57,231 nt of DNA from JAKVAV01 sp047632755 (GCA_047632755.1 JBLIDT010000019.1:1-57231); one strand, 5' to 3'. Positions 7,692 through 17,363 are shown, counted from the first letter of the stretch. The notes: generated by a model not told the origin, from the sequence alone. Program-made: numbers and translations.

Positions 7692-10433
7692 ATGACCAAA
7701 TGCCGAATATTATTCATTTTATTGATTTTGTTTGTGCTGCAACCTGTTGTGGCAGGGGCTCAAATCCTCATCATCAATGAAATTCAAACAAGAAATACTT
7801 CTACTGCTTCAGACAGTGATGGAGATTTTGAAGAGTGGTTAGAAATCCTGAACACATCATCGGAAAGTGTCAATGCAGATGGATACGGCTTATCCGACGA
7901 CGATTCCGATTACTTCAAGTGGGTGTTTCCGTCGATAGAACTTGGTCCCGGTGAGTTGATAGTTGTTTGGCTTTCCGGAAAAAACAGAACAAATGTGGAT
8001 GGTGAGTTACACGTAAATTTTTCGTTAAAAGAGAATGAAACCGTATTTTTGGTTTCGCCGTCATTAACCGATTTTAACGACCTCAGTACGGTTTATTTGC
8101 CCAAAGATGCCAGTTATGGTCGATCAATTGACATGAGCGAATTGGTCTACTTTAATATTCCTACCATCGGATTTCCCAATATAAGTTCGCCCTCCTATGG
8201 TGTCGCTCCTCCTCCTACATTCAGTCATTCCGGCGGATTCTACCCAGATGATTTTCAATTATCCATTTCCACTTGCTCAGATTGCAATACGGTATATACA
8301 CTAGACGGTTCTGAACCGAATTTAAACAATTTGGAACCTACTTCTTTCCTTTATAAAAACAGCTATTTGTACGAACTCGGAGACGAGTTTGGCCCCTTTT
8401 TGGAAGATTCGATACGAAGTTTTTTATATGTTGGAAACATTCAGGTTGTGGACCGATCAGCAGATCCTGATCGAATTAGTCAAAAGTCATCGACCCAAGA
8501 TTTCAGCCCTCAATATCTTCCGGATACGCCCTCATTTAAAGGAACTCCAGTAAGAGCACGTTCTTTTGCTCAAGGCCTCTTGCCCAGTGAAACCATAACA
8601 GAAGTCTATTTTATTACCTCGGAGGGATCAAACCGATACAACTTACCTGTCTTGTCTTTGGTTTTGGGTGAGAAAGAGTTATTCGGTTACGAAAAAGGAA
8701 TCCATACCGCAGGAGCAACGATGGATGCCTGGCGAACGAATAACCCCGATCTATATCCCCCGCCTGTTAACGCGAGTAATTTCGGTCGGAGGGGAATGGC
8801 TTGGGAGAGATGTGCCCGACTGGACATATTTGACAAGGAAACTGGGAAGGCCTTTATTTCTCAAGACATTGGTGTGCGGATACACGGAGCCTCGAGCCGA
8901 CGATTTCCCCGAAAGAGTTTTCGTCTTTACGCCAGAGAGAAATACGGAAGAGACGATTTCCAATCCCAAATCTTCAAGGGATACCCTGGTGACTCTTTTG
9001 AGCGATTATTGCTTCGGAATTCTGGCGGCGATGAGCGGTTTACCAATTTTCGCGACCCGATGATTCACCGCTTTGCAGAACCAATGGAAGCAGTCACCAA
9101 CCCCGCTACCGCTGTTTACATGTTTGTGAACGGAGAGTTCTACGGACTGAACAACCTCCGAGAGTACTTTGACGATAATTATTTTCTAAAAAACTATGGA
9201 ATAGAGCGGGAGGATCTGGATCTGATTCGTGGAGTTGAAGTTGAGCTGAGTTCGGGGAAGCGTTATGAAGAAGTTTCTCAGCTATGCGAAAAAGGCGGTT
9301 TTGAGTCGCCTGAAGTGATGACCGTGTTCGAGGACATGGTGGACATGCCAAGCTTCAGAGATGTTTTTGTAACCAATGTGATTTCCAATAATTCCGACAT
9401 GCTACCCAAGAACATCTTGTGGTATAGAAACAATGCGCCGACCGGAACTGAAAGTGACTTGTTCTATAGTGCTTTGGTAGACCAGGACAAAGGATGGGGA
9501 CATCCGCAGGCGGGAAGATTTTCTTCGCATTCCTTTAATTCCATTGACTACTATCTCAATGAGGAAGAGCTACCCTTAACGCCCTATCTTACCTGTTTCA
9601 AAGCGGCAATGCAAAATGTAAATTTTGAAAGAAATTACATCAATAGAACTGCCGATGTTCTTAACACATTTTTCAGGCCTGAGAGAACGATTCCAATAAT
9701 AAATGAAATTCAATCTACATATGAACCTCACTATAAAGAACATATAGACAGATGGAGCGGCTACAATGAAAATGTAGAGTCCGTAGATGAATGGTTGGCT
9801 TACATCCAAGAGATGAAAGACTTTTCGCAAGAGCGGCCTGATTCCTTGAGAAAGAACATCGTAGATCTTTTTGAATTCGAAGGTCTTTTTGAACTGGTTC
9901 TCGACGTCTCTGATTCAACACATGGCTATATTCACCTCAATACAATAGACATTCGCAGCTCTACGGAAGGGATTGACCAAGTAGTGTATCCGTGGAGTGG
10001 GATTTACTTTTTCAATCTTCCGATAGACCTTGAAGCCATTCCATCAGAAGGTTTTCTTTTCAGTCATTGGGAAGGCGATATTTCAGATACTCTTTCAAAA
10101 GTCACCACTAGTTTTAACACGGAATTCGTAGAACTTAAAGCGGTATTTATCGAAGATACCACTCAAGCCAACGGGTATGAAGATGAGGTAATTGTTAAAC
10201 CTTTCCCCAACCCCAATGATGGAGGTTTTAATCTCTTGGTCTGGTCTGACAGTGAAGTGAAAAATATTCGGATTTACGATGCACTTGGAAGAGAAATTCG
10301 AGCCGATATAACGAGACCAGGGGCTGATACCGAATGGCAAATAAATACAGATTGCAGCGCAGGAATCTACTTTTTGGAAGTTCTGTTTGCGAATGGAGAA
10401 AGGAGAAATTCGCGTATCGTGGTCTACGATTGA
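7692..10433 (+). CDS. CotH kinase family protein with lamin-tail, chitobiase-like and T9SS domains
   Basis: The ATG at 7692 was chosen because it begins the signal peptide (KCRILFILLILFVLQPVVAGAQ); the frame is open to a TTG at 7647. Order of domains in the 913 aa: lamin-tail domain (about 22-135, INEIQTRN and DFEEWLEI), a chitobiase C-terminal-like module (about 180-230, YTLDGSEPN), a CotH kinase-like domain (about 310-610), and a T9SS type A tail from about residue 834 (KPFPNPNDGG). The CotH part shows IHGASSRRFPRKSFRLY, LLLRNSGGDE and DQDKGWG, the last at the place of the family's acidic catalytic motif. CotH proteins of spores phosphorylate coat proteins; the role of secreted Bacteroidota forms is less clear. 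It is convergent with the methyltransferase at 10518. Confidence 0.87.
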   Translation: MTKCRILFILLILFVLQPVVAGAQILIINEIQTRNTSTASDSDGDFEEWLEILNTSSESVNADGYGLSDDDSDYFKWVFPSIELGPGELIVVWLSGKNRTNVDGELHVNFSLKENETVFLVSPSLTDFNDLSTVYLPKDASYGRSIDMSELVYFNIPTIGFPNISSPSYGVAPPPTFSHSGGFYPDDFQLSISTCSDCNTVYTLDGSEPNLNNLEPTSFLYKNSYLYELGDEFGPFLEDSIRSFLYVGNIQVVDRSADPDRISQKSSTQDFSPQYLPDTPSFKGTPVRARSFAQGLLPSETITEVYFITSEGSNRYNLPVLSLVLGEKELFGYEKGIHTAGATMDAWRTNNPDLYPPPVNASNFGRRGMAWERCARLDIFDKETGKAFISQDIGVRIHGASSRRFPRKSFRLYAREKYGRDDFQSQIFKGYPGDSFERLLLRNSGGDERFTNFRDPMIHRFAEPMEAVTNPATAVYMFVNGEFYGLNNLREYFDDNYFLKNYGIEREDLDLIRGVEVELSSGKRYEEVSQLCEKGGFESPEVMTVFEDMVDMPSFRDVFVTNVISNNSDMLPKNILWYRNNAPTGTESDLFYSALVDQDKGWGHPQAGRFSSHSFNSIDYYLNEEELPLTPYLTCFKAAMQNVNFERNYINRTADVLNTFFRPERTIPIINEIQSTYEPHYKEHIDRWSGYNENVESVDEWLAYIQEMKDFSQERPDSLRKNIVDLFEFEGLFELVLDVSDSTHGYIHLNTIDIRSSTEGIDQVVYPWSGIYFFNLPIDLEAIPSEGFLFSHWEGDISDTLSKVTTSFNTEFVELKAVFIEDTTQANGYEDEVIVKPFPNPNDGGFNLLVWSDSEVKNIRIYDALGREIRADITRPGADTEWQINTDCSAGIYFLEVLFANGERRNSRIVVYD

Positions 10434-10517
10434 AACAAGTCTTTTTTTCGGTTTTGTCAGAATCAATGGGCAAATACGAGCCACAACAGATAATTAACCC
10501 GCATATTAAGATTTGAT

Positions 10518-11312
10518 TCAAGCGGTCTTCACCGCCACTAACGAATAAACCATCGGGATTTTGTCTCCCAAATGCTCGATCTGGAACTTGCCCGGTTCGA
10601 ATTCTATCGTGTGAGCGAAACAGTCGTAAGGTGAGTAATCGTACTCTTTGAAGGAAGAAATTGTCAGACCTTGAGCCAACAGAGCAGACATCACCTCACC
10701 GAGGCCATGGTTCCAAGACACGTATTTAGGGCTGATGTCGGCGTCGCGATCGGCGTAGGTGCCACTCTCCTGCTCTACTATCGGTTCGGCATTGTGATAA
10801 GGGTATTTCACTTTCGTGAAATCATCGTCAAACATCCAGACTACGGGATGGAATTCCACAAAAACGAGTTGTCCTCCGGGTTTTAAAAAATGCGCAATCA
10901 CCTCAGCCCAGCGATTGATGTCGGGCAACCAACCTATCGTGCCGTAACTGGTAAAGACGATGTCAAATTTCTCTTCAACATGATTTGGTGTGTCGTAGAC
11001 ATCGCAAGCAATAAACCGTGCATTCAGTCCGAGCTTGTCGTTTAATTCCGTTGCCGATTTGATCGCCTTGTCAGAAAGGTCGATACCCGTGCACTTGGCT
11101 CCCATTCGCTCCAGCGATAGGGTATCCTGACCAAAATGGCATTGAAGGTGGAGAATGGATTTGCCGCTTACATCTCCTAACAATGGTAATTCGATTTGCT
11201 TCAATGAAGTTTTCCCTTCCAAAAAACCCTCAACATCGTAGAAGTCACTTTTCAGATGGGAGTCAACACGGTCATTCCACGATTGGCGGTTGATGTCTTT
11301 ATAGTCCTTCAT
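10518..11312 (-). CDS. class I SAM-dependent methyltransferase
   Basis: The 264-aa protein carries motif I as LHLQCHFGQDTLSL, the acidic ribose contact in GIDLS, and motif IV as VFTSYGTIGWL, all typical of the methyltransferase 11/25 group. The start was set at the ATG giving MKDYKDINRQSWNDRV, matching related proteins; an upstream in-frame ATG at 11345 would add 11 residues. It is cytoplasmic and small-molecule methylation is likely, but the substrate cannot be read from sequence. It is divergent from the Yellow/MRJP-like gene, with 107 bp between the chosen starts. Confidence 0.85.
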   Translation of the reverse strand: MKDYKDINRQSWNDRVDSHLKSDFYDVEGFLEGKTSLKQIELPLLGDVSGKSILHLQCHFGQDTLSLERMGAKCTGIDLSDKAIKSATELNDKLGLNARFIACDVYDTPNHVEEKFDIVFTSYGTIGWLPDINRWAEVIAHFLKPGGQLVFVEFHPVVWMFDDDFTKVKYPYHNAEPIVEQESGTYADRDADISPKYVSWNHGLGEVMSALLAQGLTISSFKEYDYSPYDCFAHTIEFEPGKFQIEHLGDKIPMVYSLVAVKTA

Positions 11313-11419
11313 TGGGTGAAAATAGGTATTTGAGATCATTGACAAAGTCTCAGCTATTTTCTGAAAATTTGCTCTCCCAAAATAATCAGACCTTGTTATC
11401 CCGTAAAATTGAAGTCGCC

Positions 11420-12538
11420 ATGAAATTCTTAAAAAATACCCTTATCGCAATTTTACTGATTGTCCTGGTTTCGGCCATCACGGGTTATATCCTCTACGGA
11501 GGTGGCGAAGAGTATCCAGATATTTCGACCGATCCGATCTACAACTCCAGTCAACTGGAAGAGGTCTTTGCATCGCCATGGCCGTTGGGCAATGTAGCCG
11601 CGGCAAAAGACTCTTCACACCGCCTTTTCTTTACCGTGCATCCCGAGAGCCGTCCCGATACCTTCAAATTAATGGAGATCATAGATGGAGTAGCACACCC
11701 ATACCCTTCGGCAGTTGAACAAGATAAGCTCCTGACTCCGCTCGGACTCTTCACCGATCAGTTCAACCGACTTTGGATTATCGATCACGGAAACCACGGC
11801 TTCGATGGTGCTCGATTGCTCGCCATCGATTTACTGACGAATCAATTGATCTTGGAATATCCCTTTCCCAATGAGGTGGCAAAAACCCTGAGTTTCTTTA
11901 ACGATCTCAGTGTATCACCCGATGGGAAATATGTGGCCATTGCCAACGTGAGCTTCTTTGGTAAAAAGCCGAGTCTGGTCATTTACCAAACGGAAACAGG
12001 TGAAAGCAAAAACCTATTGGAAGGCCACGAAAACATGAGAGATGAGGGATATGTGCCCGTCACCCCAATCAAGAAAATGAGCTTCTTCGGCGGGTTGGCC
12101 GATCTCCTGACGGGAATTGATGGGATAGACTTTAGCCGCGACGGGAAGTACATTTACTGGGCCCCGATGGGCAGTTCAGGACTCTACCGAATTCCAACTG
12201 AAATGGCGGTAGACTTTTCCAAAACCGAGGAAGAACTAGCTAAAGCGGTGGAACGATTTGCTGGCAAGCCACTGAGCGACGGAATTCGCACGGACCATCA
12301 AGGCAATGTGTACATCACCGATGTCGAAAATCAAGGAGTGTATGTGGTCACTCCTTCCGGGAAAGGGGAAACCCTGATCAAGGACGATCGGGTTCAATGG
12401 GCCGATGGGCTTTCATTGGGCGGCGACGGATATTTCTACCTCGCGGATAGTCAGATTCCGAATCAAATCATGCAATCACAAGATCACATTCGGGCGAGCG
12501 CACCATACTACATCTTCAGATTTCGTCCGCTAGAATAA
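11420..12538 (+). CDS. Yellow/major royal jelly (MRJP)-like SMP-30-type beta-propeller protein
   Basis: The product is 372 aa from the ATG at 11420, which begins an N-terminal membrane segment (FLKNTLIAILLIVLVSAITGY) acting as signal anchor or uncleaved signal. The rest is a beta-propeller with TDQFNRLWIIDHG, LSFFNDLSVSPDGK, GIDFSRDGKYIYWAP and DGIRTDHQGNVYITDV, all signatures of bacterial Yellow/MRJP proteins related to SMP-30 lactonases. Such proteins sit in the periplasm and may bind small molecules or hydrolyse lactones; the actual substrate is unknown. An earlier in-frame start at 11312 was rejected because it adds 36 residues before the membrane segment. Confidence 0.8.
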   Translation: MKFLKNTLIAILLIVLVSAITGYILYGGGEEYPDISTDPIYNSSQLEEVFASPWPLGNVAAAKDSSHRLFFTVHPESRPDTFKLMEIIDGVAHPYPSAVEQDKLLTPLGLFTDQFNRLWIIDHGNHGFDGARLLAIDLLTNQLILEYPFPNEVAKTLSFFNDLSVSPDGKYVAIANVSFFGKKPSLVIYQTETGESKNLLEGHENMRDEGYVPVTPIKKMSFFGGLADLLTGIDGIDFSRDGKYIYWAPMGSSGLYRIPTEMAVDFSKTEEELAKAVERFAGKPLSDGIRTDHQGNVYITDVENQGVYVVTPSGKGETLIKDDRVQWADGLSLGGDGYFYLADSQIPNQIMQSQDHIRASAPYYIFRFRPLE

Positions 12539-12552
12539 TTACGGGAAGTCAG

Positions 12553-13686
12553 TTATCCCTTGACCTCTTTCAGCCCATCAGCATGCTTGGCAAAACGACC
12601 AAAGGACGAATCGTGCACCATATCGCGACGCGGCCAAGGCCAACCACCAAATTGGGTTTTGTGGTAGTCGTCAAAAGCTTGTTTAATCTCGTCTTTGGTA
12701 TTCATCACGAATGGGCCATATTGGCTAACGGGCTCATTGATCGGCTTTCCTTGAAGTACGAGAATCTTTCCGTTGTCATTTCCATTTTCTAGATGAATCA
12801 AACGGTCGGCGTGCACACGGGCCATATGGTAATTGGGTATCCGATTTCCCGCAATTTTCAATGAATCTCCCTCGTAATAGTAAAGCGTGCGATTTACTCC
12901 TTTTGAAGCACGTGGCAGAGTCAGTGATGCGTTTGGATCGAGATTGATATTCCATATACCCACCTCATTGGCATGATCGGCCGCCCATGAATCTGGTGGT
13001 GGTGAGGGAGCAGTATGACCGCCTAGTTTTCCAGCGATAACTTCAATGTGCGAATCATCTCCCTCTTGGTCCGACTCTTTGTAGCGAGGCGTATCTTCTC
13101 CCCAAAGCATCTTAAAATAGGGATCGACCATTTTATTCTTTCGGGGCAAATTCAACCAAACTTGAAACAGTTCGAGCCGATTGTCCTTGGATTCATTTAG
13201 TAAGGGAAACATCTCCGAATGCTGCACACCTCCACCTGCCGTCATCCACTGGGTGTCTCCATCTCCGTAACGACCAGCTGCGCCGAGCGAGTCGGCATGA
13301 TCTACCATACCCTTTCGAACGATGGTCACAGTCTCAAATCCTCGATGAGGGTGACCTGGAAATCCGGGAACTTTCTTCCCGTGATACATTCGGTAGCCGT
13401 CTTTAATGATAAAGTCATCTCCTAAGTCTCTACCATCGAGTGAACCAACAGGCCCCATCTTTCCGTTTCCTTTTGGATAGTCGTCTTCGTGATGGGCACA
13501 AAAAAGAAAGGGATCGTAAGTTTTCCACTGAAAACCCAAGGGTTTCATGTCGATAACTGGATCGAGGTTTAAGCGGTACGCGATACTTTGTCTCACGGTA
13601 TTGGCAGAACTGACAAAGGGCGCGACGATAACCGTTCCCAACCCTAAGGTCAAATCGCGGAGGAAATTTCTTCTTTCAGAATTCAT
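12553..13686 (-). CDS. pirin family protein with Tat-type signal
   Basis: The 377-aa protein begins with RRNFLRDL followed by a hydrophobic stretch, a twin-arginine export signal. The body is a bicupin of the pirin family: HPHRGFETVTIV carries the metal-binding histidines, GDTQWMTAGGGVQHSEM continues the metal site, and a C-terminal cupin follows (about 230-330). Pirins bind Fe; several act as quercetin 2,3-dioxygenases and others as redox sensors. A Tat leader suggests the metal-loaded protein is exported folded. It is convergent with the MRJP-like gene, only 14 bp apart. Confidence 0.87.
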   Translation of the reverse strand: MNSERRNFLRDLTLGLGTVIVAPFVSSANTVRQSIAYRLNLDPVIDMKPLGFQWKTYDPFLFCAHHEDDYPKGNGKMGPVGSLDGRDLGDDFIIKDGYRMYHGKKVPGFPGHPHRGFETVTIVRKGMVDHADSLGAAGRYGDGDTQWMTAGGGVQHSEMFPLLNESKDNRLELFQVWLNLPRKNKMVDPYFKMLWGEDTPRYKESDQEGDDSHIEVIAGKLGGHTAPSPPPDSWAADHANEVGIWNINLDPNASLTLPRASKGVNRTLYYYEGDSLKIAGNRIPNYHMARVHADRLIHLENGNDNGKILVLQGKPINEPVSQYGPFVMNTKDEIKQAFDDYHKTQFGGWPWPRRDMVHDSSFGRFAKHADGLKEVKG

Positions 13687-13777
13687 TGAAATTCAATTTG
13701 AATGGACATGAATATAAGTGAAAAACGCGGAGGAAGTTTTATTGATGAATGAGACTAACTTCAAAGTTCAATAAATC

Positions 13778-14458
13778 ATGGGAACTCAAGAGTACATCGA
13801 TTTAATAGAAGAGGCATTTCGGGATAATGCAAAACCAGAAATAGCCAAAAAACAATCGGCCTATATGCGCGATCAATTCTCTTATTATGGCATAATGGGT
13901 GGTGAGCGAAAAGAGCTTCTGAAGCCATTTCTCCGAAAGGAAAACAGACAAAAAAAAGAAGATTTAGTTGCGGTAGTCAAATCTCTTTGGCGAAAGCCCG
14001 AACGAGAATTCCAATATGCCGCTCAAGAGCTTTCCGCCAAATACATGCAAGAATCTGAAAAAAAGGACATTGAACTTTTCGAGTGGATGATTACCACCAA
14101 ATCGTGGTGGGATACAGTAGATTATATTGCGGCTACTTTGGTGGGAAACTACTTCCAAAAATTTCCCGAAGAAGTGGGTCATCACATGAAGAAATGGCTC
14201 GATTCCGACAATATTTGGCTCCAAAGAACCACCTTGATTTTTCAATTGAAATACAAAGATCAGGTGGACACAAAATTGCTTGCGGCCAATGTTCATGCTT
14301 TTCTCGGCACCAAAGAGTTCTTTATCGATAAAGCCATTGGGTGGGCCCTGAGAGAATATGGAAAAGTGAATCCGAATTGGGTGGTGGACTTTGTCGACAA
14401 AAACGAGCTGAGCAACTTGAGTAAAAGAGAAGCTTTGAAAAGGATCAACTTGGGTTAA
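13778..14458 (+). CDS. DNA alkylation repair protein, AlkD-like HEAT-repeat glycosylase
   Basis: The 226-aa length and helical HEAT-like repeats fit the AlkC/AlkD family. Two family landmarks are visible: TKSWWDTVDYIA, with the Trp and Asp that approach the damaged nucleotide, and AIGWALREYGKVNP, with the second aromatic residue. AlkD enzymes remove cationic 3-methyladenine and 7-methylguanine without flipping the base. The gene stands alone on the plus strand between a divergent pirin gene and a convergent membrane-protein gene. Confidence 0.9.
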   Translation: MGTQEYIDLIEEAFRDNAKPEIAKKQSAYMRDQFSYYGIMGGERKELLKPFLRKENRQKKEDLVAVVKSLWRKPEREFQYAAQELSAKYMQESEKKDIELFEWMITTKSWWDTVDYIAATLVGNYFQKFPEEVGHHMKKWLDSDNIWLQRTTLIFQLKYKDQVDTKLLAANVHAFLGTKEFFIDKAIGWALREYGKVNPNWVVDFVDKNELSNLSKREALKRINLG

Positions 14459-14469
14459 GCTCTTTCGAC

Positions 14470-14988
14470 CTATCGCCGTCGCTGAGACTTTGGACTCACC
14501 TGAGGTCGATAATTGACAAAGTCTTTCTCTACCACTGCGGTAAATTCTTTGGCGAAAGCCGTGGCTTTTTCATGATTCAGGAATTCTACCTCTTCCACTT
14601 TCGTTCGATGTGTCTTACTCAACAGGTACACCTCATACACGGTATCGGTAGTCGTCACTGTTCGGTTGGACATACTAGCTGCAGTGTGCCCCTTTTGAAC
14701 CGTGAGTACAGCTACAAAAGGAAAATTGGCCAACCCCTTCCACGCTCCTCGCTTGATTCCAAACACCTTGCTGAACTCTCGGAATTGACCTTTGGCAGCA
14801 TCAATTTGAAAACCATATTCAGCGCTAACAATAAAGGCGAAGAAAAGCAGAAGAGCCACTCCCAAAAAAGCTTGTTGAAAGATCATGAGAAATGAAATCA
14901 CACAGAAAACACCTGCTCCAATTCTCTGAATGGGACTAAATGAAAAACCAATTCTGCGAGATGATTTTCGGAGCGGGTGATTGTCCAT
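14470..14988 (-). CDS. small membrane protein of unknown function
   Basis: The 172-aa protein is basic at its N-terminus, then has two closely spaced membrane helices (IGAGVFCVISFLMIF and FLGVALLLFFAFIV) and a soluble C-terminal part of about 110 residues. A GIKRGAWKGL segment follows the helices. The layout resembles PH-like-domain membrane proteins, but no family was recognised with confidence. The ATG at 14988 was preferred over an in-frame TTG at 15009. The gene converges with the AlkD-like gene, 11 bp apart. Confidence 0.6.
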   Translation of the reverse strand: MDNHPLRKSSRRIGFSFSPIQRIGAGVFCVISFLMIFQQAFLGVALLLFFAFIVSAEYGFQIDAAKGQFREFSKVFGIKRGAWKGLANFPFVAVLTVQKGHTAASMSNRTVTTTDTVYEVYLLSKTHRTKVEEVEFLNHEKATAFAKEFTAVVEKDFVNYRPQVSPKSQRRR

Positions 14989-15179
14989 ATCTAGTATCTC
15001 TTCCGCCAAATCAGTTGACCGAAATGTTTATAGGATTTAAACAGGGAATATAGGGCAAAATCAATTTGCATTTCTCAAGATTTCAATTTAGCATATCGAC
15101 AATATCATTGGATTAGTCGATAAAATCACTATTCTCATCATGTTCAATTATGGACATTAACCAATTAAAATAACCAAGA

Positions 15180-15857
15180 ATGAAATTTTTAACCAAAGCG
15201 GCTCTAGCTGCTCTAGGTGTATTTCTATGGTGCACCCCAAAAGACGCCCAAACCATTGACATTGGGCCTAACGAGTACGCATTCCAATTTACGGGAGATC
15301 CCGACTTCGGGCTTTTCTTTAACTCCACCTCCCAGAGGTATGAGTTTCGGAACGGATCCGCCAACTCCATCTTTGGCTTTAGCGCCAATAACGGGGACAT
15401 GACCACAAACCTATCCTTCAGTTCAGGCTCAGACCTGCTTATCGATAACAACCGCTACGCTTTTCGAGCTGTGAGCAATCCCAATTACGGTTTGTTTTTT
15501 AGCAGTACAGCTACGGAGTATCAGTTCCTAAATAATTCTGCTATTCCTATTTTTGCGATTAACGCAAACTCGGGAAAACTATCAACAGACATCGATTTTG
15601 AAAACGGCAAAGCGGTAGTAGTAAATCCGAGCAACTACGCCTTTAGATCGAGCACTGCACCCCAGTCGGGTCTTTTTTACAATGGCACGGACTATCAATT
15701 TAAAAATGCGAGCGATGCCACCTTGTTTAGTGTAAATACCAGTAACGGAAATACCAGGGTTAATAATGGCTTGCGTATTGGTAACACCAACTCTACGTTT
15801 GCAGGTTATATTCGCTGGACGGGAACAGATTTTGAGGGATATACGGGCTCATCGTAG
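15180..15857 (+). CDS. N-terminal segment of the S74 protein with three 60-aa repeats
   Basis: The ATG at 15180 starts a signal peptide (KFLTKAALAALGVFLW). From residue 33 three tandem repeats follow, each opening with YAF and continuing with (F/Y)GLF(F/Y), (Y/E)(E/Q)F, IFxxxxxxG and a closing basic or Asn-rich turn. They occupy about 33-92, 93-152 and 153-207. The piece ends in GYIRWTGTDFEGYTGSS before the TAG. Such repeats occur in beta-structured fibre stalks. Without read-through this 225-aa fragment would be exported to the periplasm but lack the sorting tail. Confidence 0.65.
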   Translation: MKFLTKAALAALGVFLWCTPKDAQTIDIGPNEYAFQFTGDPDFGLFFNSTSQRYEFRNGSANSIFGFSANNGDMTTNLSFSSGSDLLIDNNRYAFRAVSNPNYGLFFSSTATEYQFLNNSAIPIFAINANSGKLSTDIDFENGKAVVVNPSNYAFRSSTAPQSGLFYNGTDYQFKNASDATLFSVNTSNGNTRVNNGLRIGNTNSTFAGYIRWTGTDFEGYTGSS

Positions 15858-15959
15858 GAGTCTTTTACTCAAGGAACAGGTGGTGGTTTTTTACCTCCCG
15901 GTACTGATGATGCGGTACCTCGGTACAACGGGACTAATTGGGAGGTTTCAAATACAGGC

Positions 15960-17336
15960 ATGACAAATGATGGAACATCGGTTGGGATAGGAACACCAAC
16001 CACGAATGACTCCAGACTGATCGTCCGATCCTTGACTTCTGATGCCATAGCAGGGAGAAGTACAATTGAGGTAGTAAGAGCCGGCTTAATCGCCCAACCC
16101 GGAACACTCGTGGGATGTGGGGTAAATCAGCCTGAGGCAGCACTTCGCGCTACTTCAGCGTGGGGAAATTCCTACACCGCTGCGGTATTTGGCACTACTT
16201 ACTTGGATTACGTCAATACGGCAGGTGTTCTTGGCGCTAACAACAGCGGTTCCATATTTGGCGCATTGGCTTATGTGGCTCCTGATGGAACCGACAAAGC
16301 AGGATATTTTAATGGAGATGTTGAAATAACCGAAACTCTTTTAGTTGAAAAAATTGTAGTGCCTAACCCGGTGTTTTCCCTTGACAAAATTGGTCTGGAC
16401 CTGCGAGGTATATTTCATTATATAAGAATGGACGATTGGCTAATTGGTTCTACAGGTAATAATTTAACCATTGGAACAGATATAAAACAAGCAACTTTTA
16501 GATTCTCTTCTTCTGAATTTAGCCCCTTTCCTGCATTTGATAACGTTCTTACGCTTGGTACTTTGTCGGCAAGATGGACAACTGTCTATGCATCTAACGG
16601 TACCATCAACACCTCCGACGCTCGCGAAAAGAAAAACATCCAGGAACTAGACTATGGCTTGGAAACATTGATGCAACTGAAGCCAGTTTCTTACGAGTGG
16701 AAAGAAGATGTTTCAAACATGGGCACCAAACTTGGTTTTGTAGCTCAAGATCTCTTGGAAGTAGTACCCGAAGTAGTCGTAACCAAAGAAGCAGTTAAAA
16801 ACCGCGAAACAGGAGAAGTGACTTACCAAGAAGCTGAGCGAATGGGTGTTTTCTATGATGACCTCATTCCTGTACTTACCAAAGCTATCCAAGAGCAGCA
16901 GGGAACCATTGAAGAAGTAGCATCAGAAAATGCGGAACTCAGGAAGGAAAACGATGACCTCAGGGTTGACGTGGAAGAACTCAAAGGCGCCATGCAACGA
17001 TTTGAACAAGACCTCCAAACGTGCTGCTTTAGTTCTCAAAGCGAAGTAGGTGCAAATGACAGCTCAAGCGAAAATGCTGAATTGGGTCAGAACATTCCCA
17101 ATCCATTTTCTGAGAGCACGATCATCCGGTACTACCTTCCAGATGGAACGAACAGCGCGATTATCCGTGTGACGGATATGAGTGGAAGTCCTGTTAAAGA
17201 TCTTCAACTAGGCGCAACACGTGGTGCCAATCAAGTAGAATTCCAAACACAAGGTTTGGCAGCGGGCACTTACCTCTACTCACTTTTTGTAGATGGAAAG
17301 TTCGTTGACACGAAAAAGATGATGATCGCGAGATAA
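15960..17336 (+). CDS. C-terminal segment of the S74 protein: endosialidase-type chaperone and T9SS tail
   Basis: This 458-residue open segment follows the TAG in the same frame. The S74 chaperone spans about 218-310: TSDAREKKNIQELDYGLE, LKPVSYEWK, LGFVAQDLLEVVPEVV and MGVFYDDLIPVL. In phage fibres this domain trimerises the protein and then cuts itself off at the conserved Ser before Asp; here that is the S in NTSDAR. A coiled coil (about 312-350) and a type A sorting tail (NIPNPFSEST at about 378, ending KKMMIAR) follow. It lacks its own signal peptide, so it needs the upstream segment to be exported. Confidence 0.75.
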   Translation: MTNDGTSVGIGTPTTNDSRLIVRSLTSDAIAGRSTIEVVRAGLIAQPGTLVGCGVNQPEAALRATSAWGNSYTAAVFGTTYLDYVNTAGVLGANNSGSIFGALAYVAPDGTDKAGYFNGDVEITETLLVEKIVVPNPVFSLDKIGLDLRGIFHYIRMDDWLIGSTGNNLTIGTDIKQATFRFSSSEFSPFPAFDNVLTLGTLSARWTTVYASNGTINTSDAREKKNIQELDYGLETLMQLKPVSYEWKEDVSNMGTKLGFVAQDLLEVVPEVVVTKEAVKNRETGEVTYQEAERMGVFYDDLIPVLTKAIQEQQGTIEEVASENAELRKENDDLRVDVEELKGAMQRFEQDLQTCCFSSQSEVGANDSSSENAELGQNIPNPFSESTIIRYYLPDGTNSAIIRVTDMSGSPVKDLQLGATRGANQVEFQTQGLAAGTYLYSLFVDGKFVDTKKMMIAR

Positions 17337-17363
17337 ATCTCACCGTTCACTTTTGAACTAATA

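Larger units (their letters stand above)
15180..17336 (+). pseudogene. S74 tail-fibre-like T9SS protein interrupted by one in-frame TAG
   Basis: Both halves (15180-15857 and 15960-17336) are in the same frame, separated only by a TAG at 15855-15857. Translation through it continues without a further stop: ESFTQGTGGGFLPPG, then DDAVPRYNGTNWEVS, the typical linker of these proteins, where Trp (TGG) is usual at the interrupted spot. The intact product would be 718 aa: signal peptide, three 60-residue repeats, a beta-rich middle, an S74 intramolecular chaperone, a coiled coil and a T9SS tail. Either the stop is a sequencing error or the gene has recently been inactivated. Suppression of TAG is a third option, but nothing else supports it. 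Confidence 0.85.

Noticed and set aside
15180..17336. Tail-fibre-like S74 gene as part of a prophage
   Set aside because: No capsid, terminase, portal, integrase or lysis gene is seen nearby, and the protein has a T9SS sorting tail and signal peptide.
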